NCBI RefSeq assembly: GCF_019084045.1
Contig: NZ_JAHRED010000002.1
Span: forward strand, 310,001-374,000
Direction of reading: 5' to 3'
DNA length: 64,000 nt
Source of the DNA: Paeniglutamicibacter quisquiliarum
GTDB lineage: Bacteria > Actinomycetota > Actinomycetes > Actinomycetales > Micrococcaceae
The position numbers and the translations under genes were made by a program. Positions 28,678 to 38,157 of the stretch are shown here, piece by piece. The notes beneath the pieces were generated by a model. The model had not been told where the DNA came from. It saw only the letters and a program-made list of their open reading frames with translations, and did not search any database. Numbering within the stretch: position 1 is the stretch's first letter; every line of letters begins with the position of its first letter.

Positions 28678-31600
28678 ATGGCTGAGGATCGGTTTGTCCC
28701 GGGGCTCGACGGAGCAGCCTCGGATGCGATGTTGAAGCTGGGCCGTTTCTTCACGAAATGGGACCAGACGGAGGACGGCAGGGCGGTATTCAGGGAGGGC
28801 GGCCGTAAAGGCGACATCTTCTACCGCGACCGCTGGAGCCACGACAAGGTGGTCCGCTCCACCCATGGGGTGAACTGCACCGGCTCCTGCTCGTGGAAGG
28901 TGTATGTCAAGGACGGCATCATCACTTGGGAATCCCAGCAGACCGACTACCCGTCGGTGGGCCCGGACAGCCCGGAATACGAGCCGCGGGGGTGCCCCCG
29001 CGGGGCGGCCTTTTCCTGGTACACCTACTCACCCACCCGCGTCCGCTTTCCGTACGCCCGCGGTGTCCTGGTGGAGATGTACCGGGAGGCGAAGTCCCGG
29101 CTCGGCGATCCGGTGCTGGCCTTCGCGGACGTCGCCGGAGACCCGGAGCGGCGGCGCCGCTACCAGCAGGCCCGCGGCAAGGGCGGCCTGGTGAGGGTGT
29201 CCTGGCAGGAGGCGATCGAGCTCGCTGCTGCCGCGCACGTGAACACCATCAAGACCTACGGGCCGGACCGGTGCGCCGGCTTTTCGCCGATCCCGGCGAT
29301 GTCAATGGTTTCGCACGCGGTGGGCACCCGCTTCATCCAGCTAATCGGCGGCGTCATGACCTCCTTCTACGACTGGTACGCGGACCTTCCGGTCGCCAGC
29401 CCCCAGGTGTTTGGGGACCAGACGGATGTGCCGGAATCCGGGGACTGGTGGGACGCGCGCTACCTGATGATGTGGGGCTCCAATGTTCCCGTCACCCGGA
29501 CCCCGGACGCGCACTGGATGGCCGAAGTGCGGTACCGCGGCACCAAAGTGGTCACGGTCAGCCCGGACTACGCGGACAACACCAAGTTCGCCGATGAATG
29601 GCTTCCCGCCCAGGCCGGCACCGACGCCGCCCTCGCGATGGCCATGGGCCATGTCATGCTCAAGGAGTTCTTCGTTGACCGGGACGTGCCGTTCTTCTCC
29701 GACTACGTGCGCCAGTACACCGACCTTCCGTTCCTCGTCAGGCTGGAAAAGCGCGACGACGGCGCGCTGACGCCGGCGAAATTCCTCACCGCCAAGGACA
29801 TCCGGGCCGAGGCCGGGGCTGAGGACGCGGCGTTCCGCACCGTCCTGTTCGACAAAAAGGCAGGCCGTCCCGCCGTCCCTAACGGCTCGATGGGCTTCCG
29901 CTATTCGGACAGCGGCGAGGGAAAATGGAACCTGGACCTGGAAGGGATCGAACCCGCACTGTCCTTACGTGAAGTCTCCGGTGAAAGCGCCGAGATCCTG
30001 CTGCCCTGCTTCGAACAGGCGGACGGCGCCGGCAGCGTGCTACGGCGCGGGGTGCCCGTCATCGAAGTCGAGGGCCAGCTGGTCACCACCGTGTTCGACC
30101 TCATGCTCGCCCAGTACGGGGTGGGCCGCGACGGGCTGCCGGGAGAGTGGGCCGCAGGCTACGACGACGCGAACACGCCCTACACGCCCGCCTGGCAGGA
30201 GGAAATCACCAGTGTTCCGGCGCAGGCGTGCATCCGCGTGGCACAGGAATTCGCCCGAAACGCCGAAGAATCCAAGGGCCGTTCCATGATCATCATGGGT
30301 GCCGGGATCTGCCAGTGGTTCCACGGCGATACCACCTACCGCGCCGTGCTGGCGCTGGTGATGCTGACCGGCTGCATGGGCCGCAACGGCGGCGGCTGGG
30401 CGCACTACGTGGGGCAGGAAAAGACCCGCCCGGCCACCGGCTGGGTGTCCCTCGCGAACGCCCTGGACTGGTCCCGGCCGCCGCGGACCATGATCGGCAC
30501 CGGTTACTGGTACATGCACACGGACCAGTGGCGGCAGGACGGATACTCCGCGGACGCGCTGAAGTCCCCGCTCTCCACCGGAGCCCTGGACGGGATGCAC
30601 ACCGCGGACGCAATGGCCCAGTCCGCGAGGCTCGGCTGGATGCCGTTCTACCCGCAGTTCGACCGGAACCCGCTGGACCTCGCGGACGAGGCGGAGGCCG
30701 CCGTCGCCGCCGGTTCCGCGAAGGACACACCCAGCTACATCGCGGACGCGCTCAAGAACCGCACCCTGAACCCGGCGATCGAGGACGTGGATGCCCCGGA
30801 GAACTGGCCCCGGACCCTGGTGCTGTGGCGCTCCAACCTGTTCGGTTCCTCGGCCAAGGGCAACGAGTACTTCCTGCGGAACCTGCTGGGCACCCATAAC
30901 AATGTCTTGGGCAAGGACCACGCCGAGGGGCTCAAGCCCACCAACGTGAAGTGGCATGAGCAGGCCCCGGAAGGAAAACTGGACCTGCTGGTCTCCGCGG
31001 ACTTCCGGATGACCTCCACCACGCTGCTGTCCGACGTCGTGTTTCCCGCTGCCACCTGGTACGAGAAGCACGACCTCTCCTCCACAGACATGCACCCGTT
31101 TGTGCACGCCTTCAGCCCGGCGATCGACCCGCCGTGGGAGACCAAGACCGACTTTGACACCTTCCACCTGCTGGCCCGGGAGTTCTCCCGGATGGCCAAG
31201 ACCCACCTGGGTGTGCGCCGGGACCTGGTCAGCGTGCCGCTGCAGCACGACACTCCCGGCCAGCTCGCCCAGCCCGGCGGGATCGTGCGGGACTGGCTGG
31301 AGACGGACATCCCCGCCGTGCCGGGGCAGAACATGCCCATTTTTTCGGTGGTGGAGCGGGACTACACGGCCATCGCGGACAAGCTTGCCGCCGTCGGGCC
31401 GCTGGCCGATAATCTGGGCTTCACGGTCAAGAACGTCACCTACAAACTCCAGGGCCCGTTGGAGAGGCTCAGCCGGTCCAACGGGGTGATGCTCGGCGGG
31501 GCCGCGGACGGCCGACCGGCGATCGACACCGACGCGAAAATGGCCGAGGCCATCCTGGCGTTCTCCGGCACCACCAACGGTGCCCTGTCTGTGCAGGGCT

Positions 31601-32391
31601 TCAAGGACCTGGAGATCCGCACCGGCCGGAAACTGGCGGACCTGTCCGGGGGCTCGGAGGAAAAATTCATCACCTTCGCCCAGACGCAGGCCGGCCCGGT
31701 CCCGGTGATCACCTCGCCGGAATGGTCCGGGTCCGAGACAGGCGGCCGCCGCTACGCCCCGTTCACCATCAACGTCGAAAGGCTCAAGCCCTGGCACACC
31801 CTGACCGGGCGGATGCACTTCTTCCTCGACCACGACTGGATGATCGACATCGGCGAGGCCCTGCCGATCTACCGGCCGCCCCTGGACATGCACCGGCTGT
31901 TCGGGGAACCCAAACTTGGCGCGAACGGGGAGCTTGAGGTGGTGGTCCGCTACCTGACACCGCACTCCAAGTGGTCCATCCACTCCGAATACCAGGACAA
32001 CCTGCTGATGCTCTCGCTCTCCCGCGGCGGGCCCACGGTCTGGATGAGTCCTGCCGACGCGGACTCCATCCAGGTCAGGGACAACGAGTGGGTGGAGTGC
32101 CTGAACATCAACGGCGTCCTGGTGGCGCGGGCGATCGTCAGCCACAGGATGCCACCCGGGGTGGTGTACGTCCACCACGCGCAGGAGCGCACCATCGACG
32201 TGCCGAAGTCCGAGGCCACGGGACGGCGCGGCGGCATCCACAACTCAGTGACCCGGCTGCTGGTCAAGCCCTCGCACCTGATCGGCGGCTACGCCCAGCT
32301 GGCCTACGCGTTCAACTACCTTGGCCCAACCGGAAACCAGCGCGACATGGTTGCCACCGTCCGCCGTCGTTCCCAGGAGGTGCAGTACTGA
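28678..32391 (+). CDS. narG: Respiratory nitrate reductase, alpha (molybdenum) subunit
   Basis: A 1237-residue Mo-bisMGD catalytic subunit reducing nitrate to nitrite on the cytoplasmic face. The FS0 cluster ligands are His63, Cys67, Cys71 and Cys106 (HGVNCTGSC, RGCPRG), the His-Cys3 pattern of NarG. The Mo ligand Asp is near residue 232 in FYDWYADLPVASPQ, matching Asp222 of E. coli NarG, which separates it from NapA. No Tat signal is seen. Full length, no frameshift. It is the first gene of narGHJI; its stop overlaps the narH ATG by one base. Confidence 0.97.
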   Translation: MAEDRFVPGLDGAASDAMLKLGRFFTKWDQTEDGRAVFREGGRKGDIFYRDRWSHDKVVRSTHGVNCTGSCSWKVYVKDGIITWESQQTDYPSVGPDSPEYEPRGCPRGAAFSWYTYSPTRVRFPYARGVLVEMYREAKSRLGDPVLAFADVAGDPERRRRYQQARGKGGLVRVSWQEAIELAAAAHVNTIKTYGPDRCAGFSPIPAMSMVSHAVGTRFIQLIGGVMTSFYDWYADLPVASPQVFGDQTDVPESGDWWDARYLMMWGSNVPVTRTPDAHWMAEVRYRGTKVVTVSPDYADNTKFADEWLPAQAGTDAALAMAMGHVMLKEFFVDRDVPFFSDYVRQYTDLPFLVRLEKRDDGALTPAKFLTAKDIRAEAGAEDAAFRTVLFDKKAGRPAVPNGSMGFRYSDSGEGKWNLDLEGIEPALSLREVSGESAEILLPCFEQADGAGSVLRRGVPVIEVEGQLVTTVFDLMLAQYGVGRDGLPGEWAAGYDDANTPYTPAWQEEITSVPAQACIRVAQEFARNAEESKGRSMIIMGAGICQWFHGDTTYRAVLALVMLTGCMGRNGGGWAHYVGQEKTRPATGWVSLANALDWSRPPRTMIGTGYWYMHTDQWRQDGYSADALKSPLSTGALDGMHTADAMAQSARLGWMPFYPQFDRNPLDLADEAEAAVAAGSAKDTPSYIADALKNRTLNPAIEDVDAPENWPRTLVLWRSNLFGSSAKGNEYFLRNLLGTHNNVLGKDHAEGLKPTNVKWHEQAPEGKLDLLVSADFRMTSTTLLSDVVFPAATWYEKHDLSSTDMHPFVHAFSPAIDPPWETKTDFDTFHLLAREFSRMAKTHLGVRRDLVSVPLQHDTPGQLAQPGGIVRDWLETDIPAVPGQNMPIFSVVERDYTAIADKLAAVGPLADNLGFTVKNVTYKLQGPLERLSRSNGVMLGGAADGRPAIDTDAKMAEAILAFSGTTNGALSVQGFKDLEIRTGRKLADLSGGSEEKFITFAQTQAGPVPVITSPEWSGSETGGRRYAPFTINVERLKPWHTLTGRMHFFLDHDWMIDIGEALPIYRPPLDMHRLFGEPKLGANGELEVVVRYLTPHSKWSIHSEYQDNLLMLSLSRGGPTVWMSPADADSIQVRDNEWVECLNINGVLVARAIVSHRMPPGVVYVHHAQERTIDVPKSEATGRRGGIHNSVTRLLVKPSHLIGGYAQLAYAFNYLGPTGNQRDMVATVRRRSQEVQY

Positions 32392-34088
32392 TGCGTGTCA
32401 TGGCTCAAATGGGCATGGTCATGAACCTGGACAAATGCATTGGCTGCCACACCTGTTCGGTGACCTGCAAGCAGGCCTGGACCAACCGTGCCGGCACCGA
32501 ATACGTCTGGTTCAACAACGTCGAAACCCGCCCCGGGCAGGGGTACCCCCGCCGGTACGAGGACCAGGAAAAGTGGCTTGGCGGCTGGGAGCTTAACAAG
32601 CGCGGCAAGCTGGTCCTGAAGGCCGGCGGCCGGGTCAAGAAGCTCCTCGGGATCTTCGCCAGCCCGGTCCAGCCCGAGCTCAAGGACTACTACGAGCCGT
32701 GGACCTACGACTACAAGACGCTCATCGATGCGCCCCTGGGGGATGACTTCCCGGTGGCCCGGCCCAAGTCCCTGATCACGGGCAAGGACACCAAGATCAC
32801 CTGGTCCGCGAACTGGGACGATGACCTGGGCGGTTCCACCGAGCACGGCCATTTGGACCCGATCGTGGAGAAGGTCCGGCGGGAATCCGAGGACAAGATC
32901 AAGTTCGCCTACGAGCAGGCGTTCATGTTCTACCTGCCGCGGATCTGCGAGCACTGCCTGAACCCCTCCTGCATGGCATCCTGCCCTTCCGGCGCGATCT
33001 ACAAGCGGGTGGAGGACGGGATTGTCCTGGTGGACCAGGACAAATGCCGAGGCTGGCGGCAGTGCGTTACCGGCTGCCCGTACAAAAAAATCTACTTCAA
33101 CCACAAGACGGGCAAAGCCGAAAAGTGCACCTTCTGCTACCCCCGCGTGGAGGTGGGGCTCCCCACGGTCTGCTCCGAGACCTGCGTGGGCAGGCTGCGG
33201 TATCTGGGGCTGTTCCTGTACGACGCCGACGCCGTCACCGCGGCCGCGTCCGTCACGGACCCCCAGGAGCTCTACGACGCCCAGATGGACGTGCTGCTGG
33301 ACCCCAACGACCCCGCCGTCCAGGCCGAGGCCCGGGCCCAGGGCATCCCGGAGGACTGGATCGACGCCGCCCGGCGGTCCCCGGTCTACGCCCTCGCCAA
33401 GGTCTACAAGGTGGCCCTGCCGCTGCACCCCGAATACCGGACCATGCCCATGGTCTGGTACGTCCCGCCGCTGTCCCCGGTAGTGGACCTGCTGCGGGAC
33501 CAGGGGCACGACGGCGAGGATCACGGCAACCTCTTTGGCGCCATCGACGCGCTGCGCATCCCGGTGGAATACCTCGCGGAACTCTTCACGGCCGGGGACA
33601 CCGACCGGGTCACGACTGTCCTGAGGAAGCTTGCGGCCATGCGCTCCTATATGCGCGGCATCAGTCTGGGCAACGATCCCGACGACTCCATCCCCGAAGC
33701 CGTGGGCATGGACGGGCAGACCATGTACGAGATGTACCGCCTCATGGCCATCGCCAAATATGACGAACGCTACGTCATCCCGAAGGCACACGTGGAACAG
33801 GCGCATGACCTGGAAGAGATGGGCTGTTCGCTGGATTTCGACGGCGGACCGGGCATGCAGGACTCGTCCCCGTTCGGTGAGGCCAGCGGCAGGCCCGTCC
33901 CGGTGGCGGTGGAAACGTTCCATGCCCTCCGGGACCGGCAGACCACGGACGAGATGGGGTCCGGGTCCGGCCTCAGCGGCCGGGTCAACCTACTGAACTG
34001 GGACGGGCGCGGGGCGCCGCCCGGGCTCTTCCCGGGACGCTCAAGCGCTTCCACAGACAGTGCCTCGGCGGGCGGGGAACAGCCGTGA
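32391..34088 (+). CDS. narH: Respiratory nitrate reductase, beta (iron-sulfur) subunit
   Basis: A 565-residue electron-transfer subunit with four cysteine groups: CIGCHTCSVTCKQAW, CEHCLNPSCMASCP, CRGWRQCVTGCPYKK and KCTFCYPR...CSETC. The Trp in CRGW replaces a Cys, giving the [3Fe-4S] cluster as in E. coli NarH. The frame is open upstream inside narG, but ATG 32391 (TGATG overlap, AGGAGGTG upstream) is the right start. It carries electrons from NarI haems to NarG. The C-terminal ~60 residues form a variable tail. Confidence 0.97.
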   Translation: MRVMAQMGMVMNLDKCIGCHTCSVTCKQAWTNRAGTEYVWFNNVETRPGQGYPRRYEDQEKWLGGWELNKRGKLVLKAGGRVKKLLGIFASPVQPELKDYYEPWTYDYKTLIDAPLGDDFPVARPKSLITGKDTKITWSANWDDDLGGSTEHGHLDPIVEKVRRESEDKIKFAYEQAFMFYLPRICEHCLNPSCMASCPSGAIYKRVEDGIVLVDQDKCRGWRQCVTGCPYKKIYFNHKTGKAEKCTFCYPRVEVGLPTVCSETCVGRLRYLGLFLYDADAVTAAASVTDPQELYDAQMDVLLDPNDPAVQAEARAQGIPEDWIDAARRSPVYALAKVYKVALPLHPEYRTMPMVWYVPPLSPVVDLLRDQGHDGEDHGNLFGAIDALRIPVEYLAELFTAGDTDRVTTVLRKLAAMRSYMRGISLGNDPDDSIPEAVGMDGQTMYEMYRLMAIAKYDERYVIPKAHVEQAHDLEEMGCSLDFDGGPGMQDSSPFGEASGRPVPVAVETFHALRDRQTTDEMGSGSGLSGRVNLLNWDGRGAPPGLFPGRSSASTDSASAGGEQP

Positions 34089-34705
34089 GCCGGCGCGATC
34101 AGGTGGTCTACATGGCCGCCGCCTGGTGCCTGTCGTACCCGGATGCGGATCTGATTCTCAAGGTCCCGCTGATGCGGGCCGCACTGGCTGAGTTTTCCGG
34201 TGCGGTCCAGGACTTCGACGGCGTCCTGGACCTGTTCGAATCCTCGGAGCGATTGGAAATCCAGGCCCATTACGTGCGCGAGTTCGATCTCGGCAAGCGG
34301 CATGCCCTGCACCTGAGCTACTGGACGGACGGCGACACCCGGCGCCGCGGTGAAGTCCTAGGCAACTTCAAGAAGGCCTACCGGCAAAGCGACATCCTGG
34401 TGGACACCCACGGCGAACTGCCGGACTACCTGCCCATGGTCCTGGAATACGCCGCGCGGGTGGATCTTGCGGCGGGCCGTGACTTGCTGATCCGGTACCG
34501 GGCCAGCCTCGAGATGCTCCGCTTCGGCCTGCTACGCGATGAGTTGCCGCATGCCCGCATCCTCCAGGCCATCTGCGCCACGCTGCCCGGGAAATCGCCG
34601 GCCGATGAGCAGGCTGTCATGCGGATGGCCGGCTACGGGCCGCCCACCGAAGCCGTGGGGCTGGACCCGTACGATCCTCGCCTGCTGCCCGTGAAAGGGG
34701 TTTGA
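34085..34705 (+). CDS. narJ: Nitrate reductase molybdenum cofactor assembly chaperone
   Basis: A 206-residue NarJ/TorD-type chaperone needed for Mo-cofactor insertion into NarG and not part of the final enzyme. The typical start (AAAWCLSYPDADL) and the ...HYVREFDLGKRHALHLSYW core are visible. The GTG start overlaps the narH stop (GTGA). Confidence 0.94.
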   Translation: MSRRDQVVYMAAAWCLSYPDADLILKVPLMRAALAEFSGAVQDFDGVLDLFESSERLEIQAHYVREFDLGKRHALHLSYWTDGDTRRRGEVLGNFKKAYRQSDILVDTHGELPDYLPMVLEYAARVDLAAGRDLLIRYRASLEMLRFGLLRDELPHARILQAICATLPGKSPADEQAVMRMAGYGPPTEAVGLDPYDPRLLPVKGV

Positions 34706-34707
34706 CC

Positions 34708-35541
34708 ATGCTGACCTTCGAAACCAGGCCGGGAGCAGCCGTCGAACTCACCGCCCTGGACATCGTCCTTTGGGGCGTCCTGCCCTACGTCATGGTGGTG
34801 GTGCTGGTGGGCGGCAGCATTTGGCGCTACAAGTACGACCAGTTCGGCTGGACCACCAGGTCCTCCCAGCTGTATGAGTCCCGGCTCCTGCGGATCGCCT
34901 CGCCGCTGTTCCACTTCGGTTTGCTGGCGGTCATCGCAGGCCACTTTTTTGGCCTGGTCATCCCGATGGCATGGACGCAGGCCGTGGGCATGAGCCAGGA
35001 GTTCTACCATTTCAACGCCCTGCTGGTGGGAGGCATCGCGGGGGTGGGAACCCTGGGCGGAATTCTGCTGCTGATTTATCGCCGCCGCACCACCGGACCG
35101 GTCTTCATGGCTACCACCAAAAACGACAAATTCATGTACGTGGTCCTCACCGCCGCCATCTTATTCGGCCTCTGGACCACCCTGGCCAGCGTTTTCGAGG
35201 GCGAACACGGGCACAACTACCGCGAAACCGTGGCCCCGTGGTTCCGCTCACTTTTCATCTTCCAACCTGACCTCGCCGCCATGGCAGCTGCACCGTTCTC
35301 CTTCCACCTGCACACCCTGGTGGGCATGGCGCTCTTTATGATCTGGCCTTTCACCCGGCTGGTCCATGCCTTTACCGCGCCGCTGCATTACCTGTTCCGT
35401 CCATACATTGTCTACCGCTCGCGTGACCGCATTCGCCCGGGCGGAAAGGCCGGCGGCGACGGGTCAAGGAACGCGACCCCGCCCGCCCGGCGCGGCTGGT
35501 CCGCCGTCGGAACCAGGGACCGGGATACCCGGAACCAGTGA
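34708..35541 (+). CDS. narI: Respiratory nitrate reductase, gamma (cytochrome b) subunit
   Basis: A 277-residue membrane subunit with five hydrophobic segments that oxidises quinol and anchors NarGH. Haem-ligand histidines are in SPLFHFGLLAVIAGHFFGL and in HLHTLVGMALFMIWPFTRLVH. ATG 34708 is preferred over the in-frame TTG at 34702, as GAAAGGGG precedes it; the gap to narJ is two bases. The C-terminal ~35 residues are polar and Arg-rich. Confidence 0.95.
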   Translation: MLTFETRPGAAVELTALDIVLWGVLPYVMVVVLVGGSIWRYKYDQFGWTTRSSQLYESRLLRIASPLFHFGLLAVIAGHFFGLVIPMAWTQAVGMSQEFYHFNALLVGGIAGVGTLGGILLLIYRRRTTGPVFMATTKNDKFMYVVLTAAILFGLWTTLASVFEGEHGHNYRETVAPWFRSLFIFQPDLAAMAAAPFSFHLHTLVGMALFMIWPFTRLVHAFTAPLHYLFRPYIVYRSRDRIRPGGKAGGDGSRNATPPARRGWSAVGTRDRDTRNQ

Positions 35542-35556
35542 ACAGAGGAGCTCACA

Positions 35557-36810
35557 GTGACCGGGTCCGCTCAATCTACTGAGTCCGCCCGCACCGGCAA
35601 AGGGCTGCAGCTGGCATTGGCCACCAGCGCCTCGGTGATGGCCTTCTGGGCCTGGAACATCGTGGCGCCGCTCGGCGCCCGGTACACCCAGGAAATGGGG
35701 CTGACCCCCACGGCAACTGCCGTTCTGGTCGCCATGCCGATTTTTGTGGGATCGCTTGGCCGGATCGTGGTGGGAGCCATGGCGGACCGTTTCGGCGGCC
35801 GCGTCATGTTCACGTTCGTACTGCTGGGCAGTGTTCCCCCCGTCCTGCTGGTCGCCCTTGGCGGCACGCTCGGCTCGTACGCGGTGGTGCTGGGAGCAGG
35901 CCTGCTGCTGGGCATCGCCGGCACCGTGTTCGCCGTCGGAATTCCCTTTGTCAGTGCTTGGTATGAGCCCGCCCGGCGTGGTTTCGCCACCGGTGTTTTT
36001 GGGGCCGGCATGGGCGGAACCGCACTCGCTGCCTTCCTCACTCCGCGCCTGGTAAGCGCGATGGGTTACCTGGCAACGCATCTCCTGATCGCCGGGCTCC
36101 TTGTCGCCATGGCCGCCCTGGTCTGGTACAACGTCAAAGAGGCGCCCGGGTGGCAGCGGAACACCTCCCCGGTGGTTCCCAAGCTGAAGGAAGCGGCAGG
36201 CCTCGCGGTCACCTGGAAGCTGTGTTTCCTCTACGCCATCGTTTTCGGCGGATTCGTTTCCTTTGCTACGTACCTGCCCACCTACCTCCGGGACGTCTAC
36301 GACTTTGATCCCACAGCAGCAGGCACGCGGACCGCGGGTTTTGCCGTGGCGGCCGTCATTTTCCGACCTATCGGCGGCGTGCTGGCGGACGGGATTGGTT
36401 CCAAACCGGTGGTTCTTGCGTCGCTGGCTGGCATTGCCGTCCTGGCCTACATCGTGAACCTTCGGCCCGACGGCGAGATCCCGGCCGGACTGACGTTTGT
36501 GGCGATGGCGTCAGCGCTCGGCCTTGGCGCCGGGGGTGTGTTCGCATGGGTGGGCAGGCTGTCCCCGCCGGGCAAGGTGGGCAGCATCAGCGGGATCGTC
36601 AGCGCCGCCGGTGGCATGGGCGGTTACTTCCCTCCACTGGTCATGGGCGCCACCTACAACGCGGCGGACAACAGCTACTTCATCGGGCTCATGCTGCTCG
36701 TGGTGACGGCTGTGGCAGCGTTCGTCTTCACACTTGCTGTCGTCCGCCTGCCCGCCGCGGTTGAAGCTCCCGGGCATGCGGACGAGGGTTACGGCCGTCC
36801 GGACAGCTAG
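35557..36810 (+). CDS. narK: Nitrate/nitrite transporter, MFS NNP family
   Basis: A 417-residue MFS protein with about 12 hydrophobic segments. NNP-family features include the loop GAMADRFGGRVMF and the glycine-rich signature regions GIAGTVFAVGIPFVS and GAGGVFAWVGRLSPPGKVGSISG. It imports nitrate and/or exchanges nitrite for NarG. GTG start with GAGGAG upstream, 15 bases after narI, so it is the fifth gene of the operon. Confidence 0.94.
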   Translation: MTGSAQSTESARTGKGLQLALATSASVMAFWAWNIVAPLGARYTQEMGLTPTATAVLVAMPIFVGSLGRIVVGAMADRFGGRVMFTFVLLGSVPPVLLVALGGTLGSYAVVLGAGLLLGIAGTVFAVGIPFVSAWYEPARRGFATGVFGAGMGGTALAAFLTPRLVSAMGYLATHLLIAGLLVAMAALVWYNVKEAPGWQRNTSPVVPKLKEAAGLAVTWKLCFLYAIVFGGFVSFATYLPTYLRDVYDFDPTAAGTRTAGFAVAAVIFRPIGGVLADGIGSKPVVLASLAGIAVLAYIVNLRPDGEIPAGLTFVAMASALGLGAGGVFAWVGRLSPPGKVGSISGIVSAAGGMGGYFPPLVMGATYNAADNSYFIGLMLLVVTAVAAFVFTLAVVRLPAAVEAPGHADEGYGRPDS

Positions 36811-36988
36811 CCTGATGCCGGGCACGGACCACCACGGTCAGGGACGACCAGTCAGGGGCAATCTGCGGGTATACGCTCCTACTCGGAGCGGCGTCCGCCA
36901 TCATCCGTTGATCAACCAACGGGAGTATTTTAGAACGGATCGTGGGTTGTCCTTTACATTGCTCTACGAACGGCAGAAGGATGTAACC

Positions 36989-37414
36989 ATGATGTTCTCT
37001 CATGATGACCCGATCCTTGTCCTTGACGATGAGCAGTGCTGGAAGCTGTTGGAGAACACCCAGCATGGGCGCTTGGTGCTGACCGCCGCCGGTGAAACGG
37101 ACGTCTTTCCCATCAACTACCGCGCTCACGACGGCCTCCTGCTGCTGCGTACGGCACCTGGCACCAAGCTTGCCGAGCTGACCATCAATGAGAACGTGGT
37201 GTTCCAGGCAGATGGCATCACCTCTGACGAAGCTTGGAGCGTCGTAGTCAAGGGACGCGCCCGGGTCCTTGAGCAGGGTTCGGACATTGCCGCAGCCGAG
37301 GCGCTGAATCTCAAGACATGGATCCCCACGCTCAAGGACTTCTACGTGGAAATCAAACCGTCGCGTGTCAGCGGGCGGCACTTCAACCTGGGTGAGCAGC
37401 CAGAACGCTTCTGA
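36989..37414 (+). CDS. Pyridoxamine 5'-phosphate oxidase family (flavin-binding) protein
   Basis: A 141-residue split-barrel protein resembling the Pyridox_ox_2 group: CWKLLENTQHGRLVLTAAGE, FPINYRAHDGLLLLRTAPGTKL and a central SVVVKGRARVLE strand. Such proteins bind FMN, F420 or haem and are often stress-induced in actinobacteria, sometimes with hypoxia regulons. Two in-frame ATGs (36989, 36992) follow an AGAAGG site. It is 178 bp from narK, so it may have its own promoter. The reaction is unknown. Confidence 0.85.
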   Translation: MMFSHDDPILVLDDEQCWKLLENTQHGRLVLTAAGETDVFPINYRAHDGLLLLRTAPGTKLAELTINENVVFQADGITSDEAWSVVVKGRARVLEQGSDIAAAEALNLKTWIPTLKDFYVEIKPSRVSGRHFNLGEQPERF

Positions 37415-38157
37415 CCCGGCCCGAGTCCGTGTTCTAGGGTGCTGGCCGGCTCTCTGAGGATGCTCTCCAGCTTCACCGCGACGTCCGTCCCGGCGCATTC
37501 AGATAGATTCCGTGGTGATCCCCCTTTTGGGGGCAGAACCGGCGCTGTGATGGGAGCGGCACCAAAGCGCGAGCTTTCGCGCACCGGGGCACTTCATCAG
37601 GGACGCAGGGTGGGTTGGGACCTCGGGAGTGCTTCAATCATTTCGACGGGTGTCTGTGGCCGCTTGGAGGTGTGGCTTTGAGACGACCTGGCAGTTTGCC
37701 TGTCAGCTGCACCGTTGACATCGGGCGGCAGTTTCTCGACAGGGACGGGGACAAGCTTAAGGCCGCGCTAAACGGTTTTCCGCTGGCCGTAGAAGCTCAG
37801 GATCGCCGCCCAGGCGTGAACCCCCACTGAAGGCGCCAAGCACCCAGCAATTGGGTTAGGCAACCCTAGGTCCCTGCCCGCACCAAATGAGCTGATGCCG
37901 CTGACGGGCAGTAAGCATCGCCACGAGACAGCTTCGTCCGGCGGACACCATTGCCCTCAACCAGACGGAATTAACCAGGCGATCAGCCAACCATATCCAT
38001 CCTGGCGGGGCCAGTGGCAGTTGATGCAACCAATCTAGAGCAGTTCTTCGTCCGAGATGGTTGGAGTGTCCGGCCGGATACACTGTTATTTTCCGGCTCG
38101 GATCGACGGGACTGTGGGCCTCGTCACGCATGCGGGACGCCGCTTAAGCTGGGTGCC
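37415..38157. other. Gene-poor 0.74-kb stretch within the transposon cargo
   Basis: No frame here has a convincing start, codon pattern or recognisable family. Short frames exist on both strands, but their translations look random. A small palindrome CCCCCTTTTGGGGG lies near 37518. TAAGCT at 38145-38150, seven bases before ATG 38158, may be the -10 box of the next gene. Confidence 0.5.

Noticed and set aside
37415-38157. Small frames in the cargo gap as extra passenger genes
   Set aside because: Frames on both strands have low coding signal and no recognisable product.
38014-38157. Upstream extension of the TDT transporter frame
   Set aside because: The extra residues are polar and Cys/Arg rich, unlike the family, and ATG 38158 has a leaderless-type promoter box.
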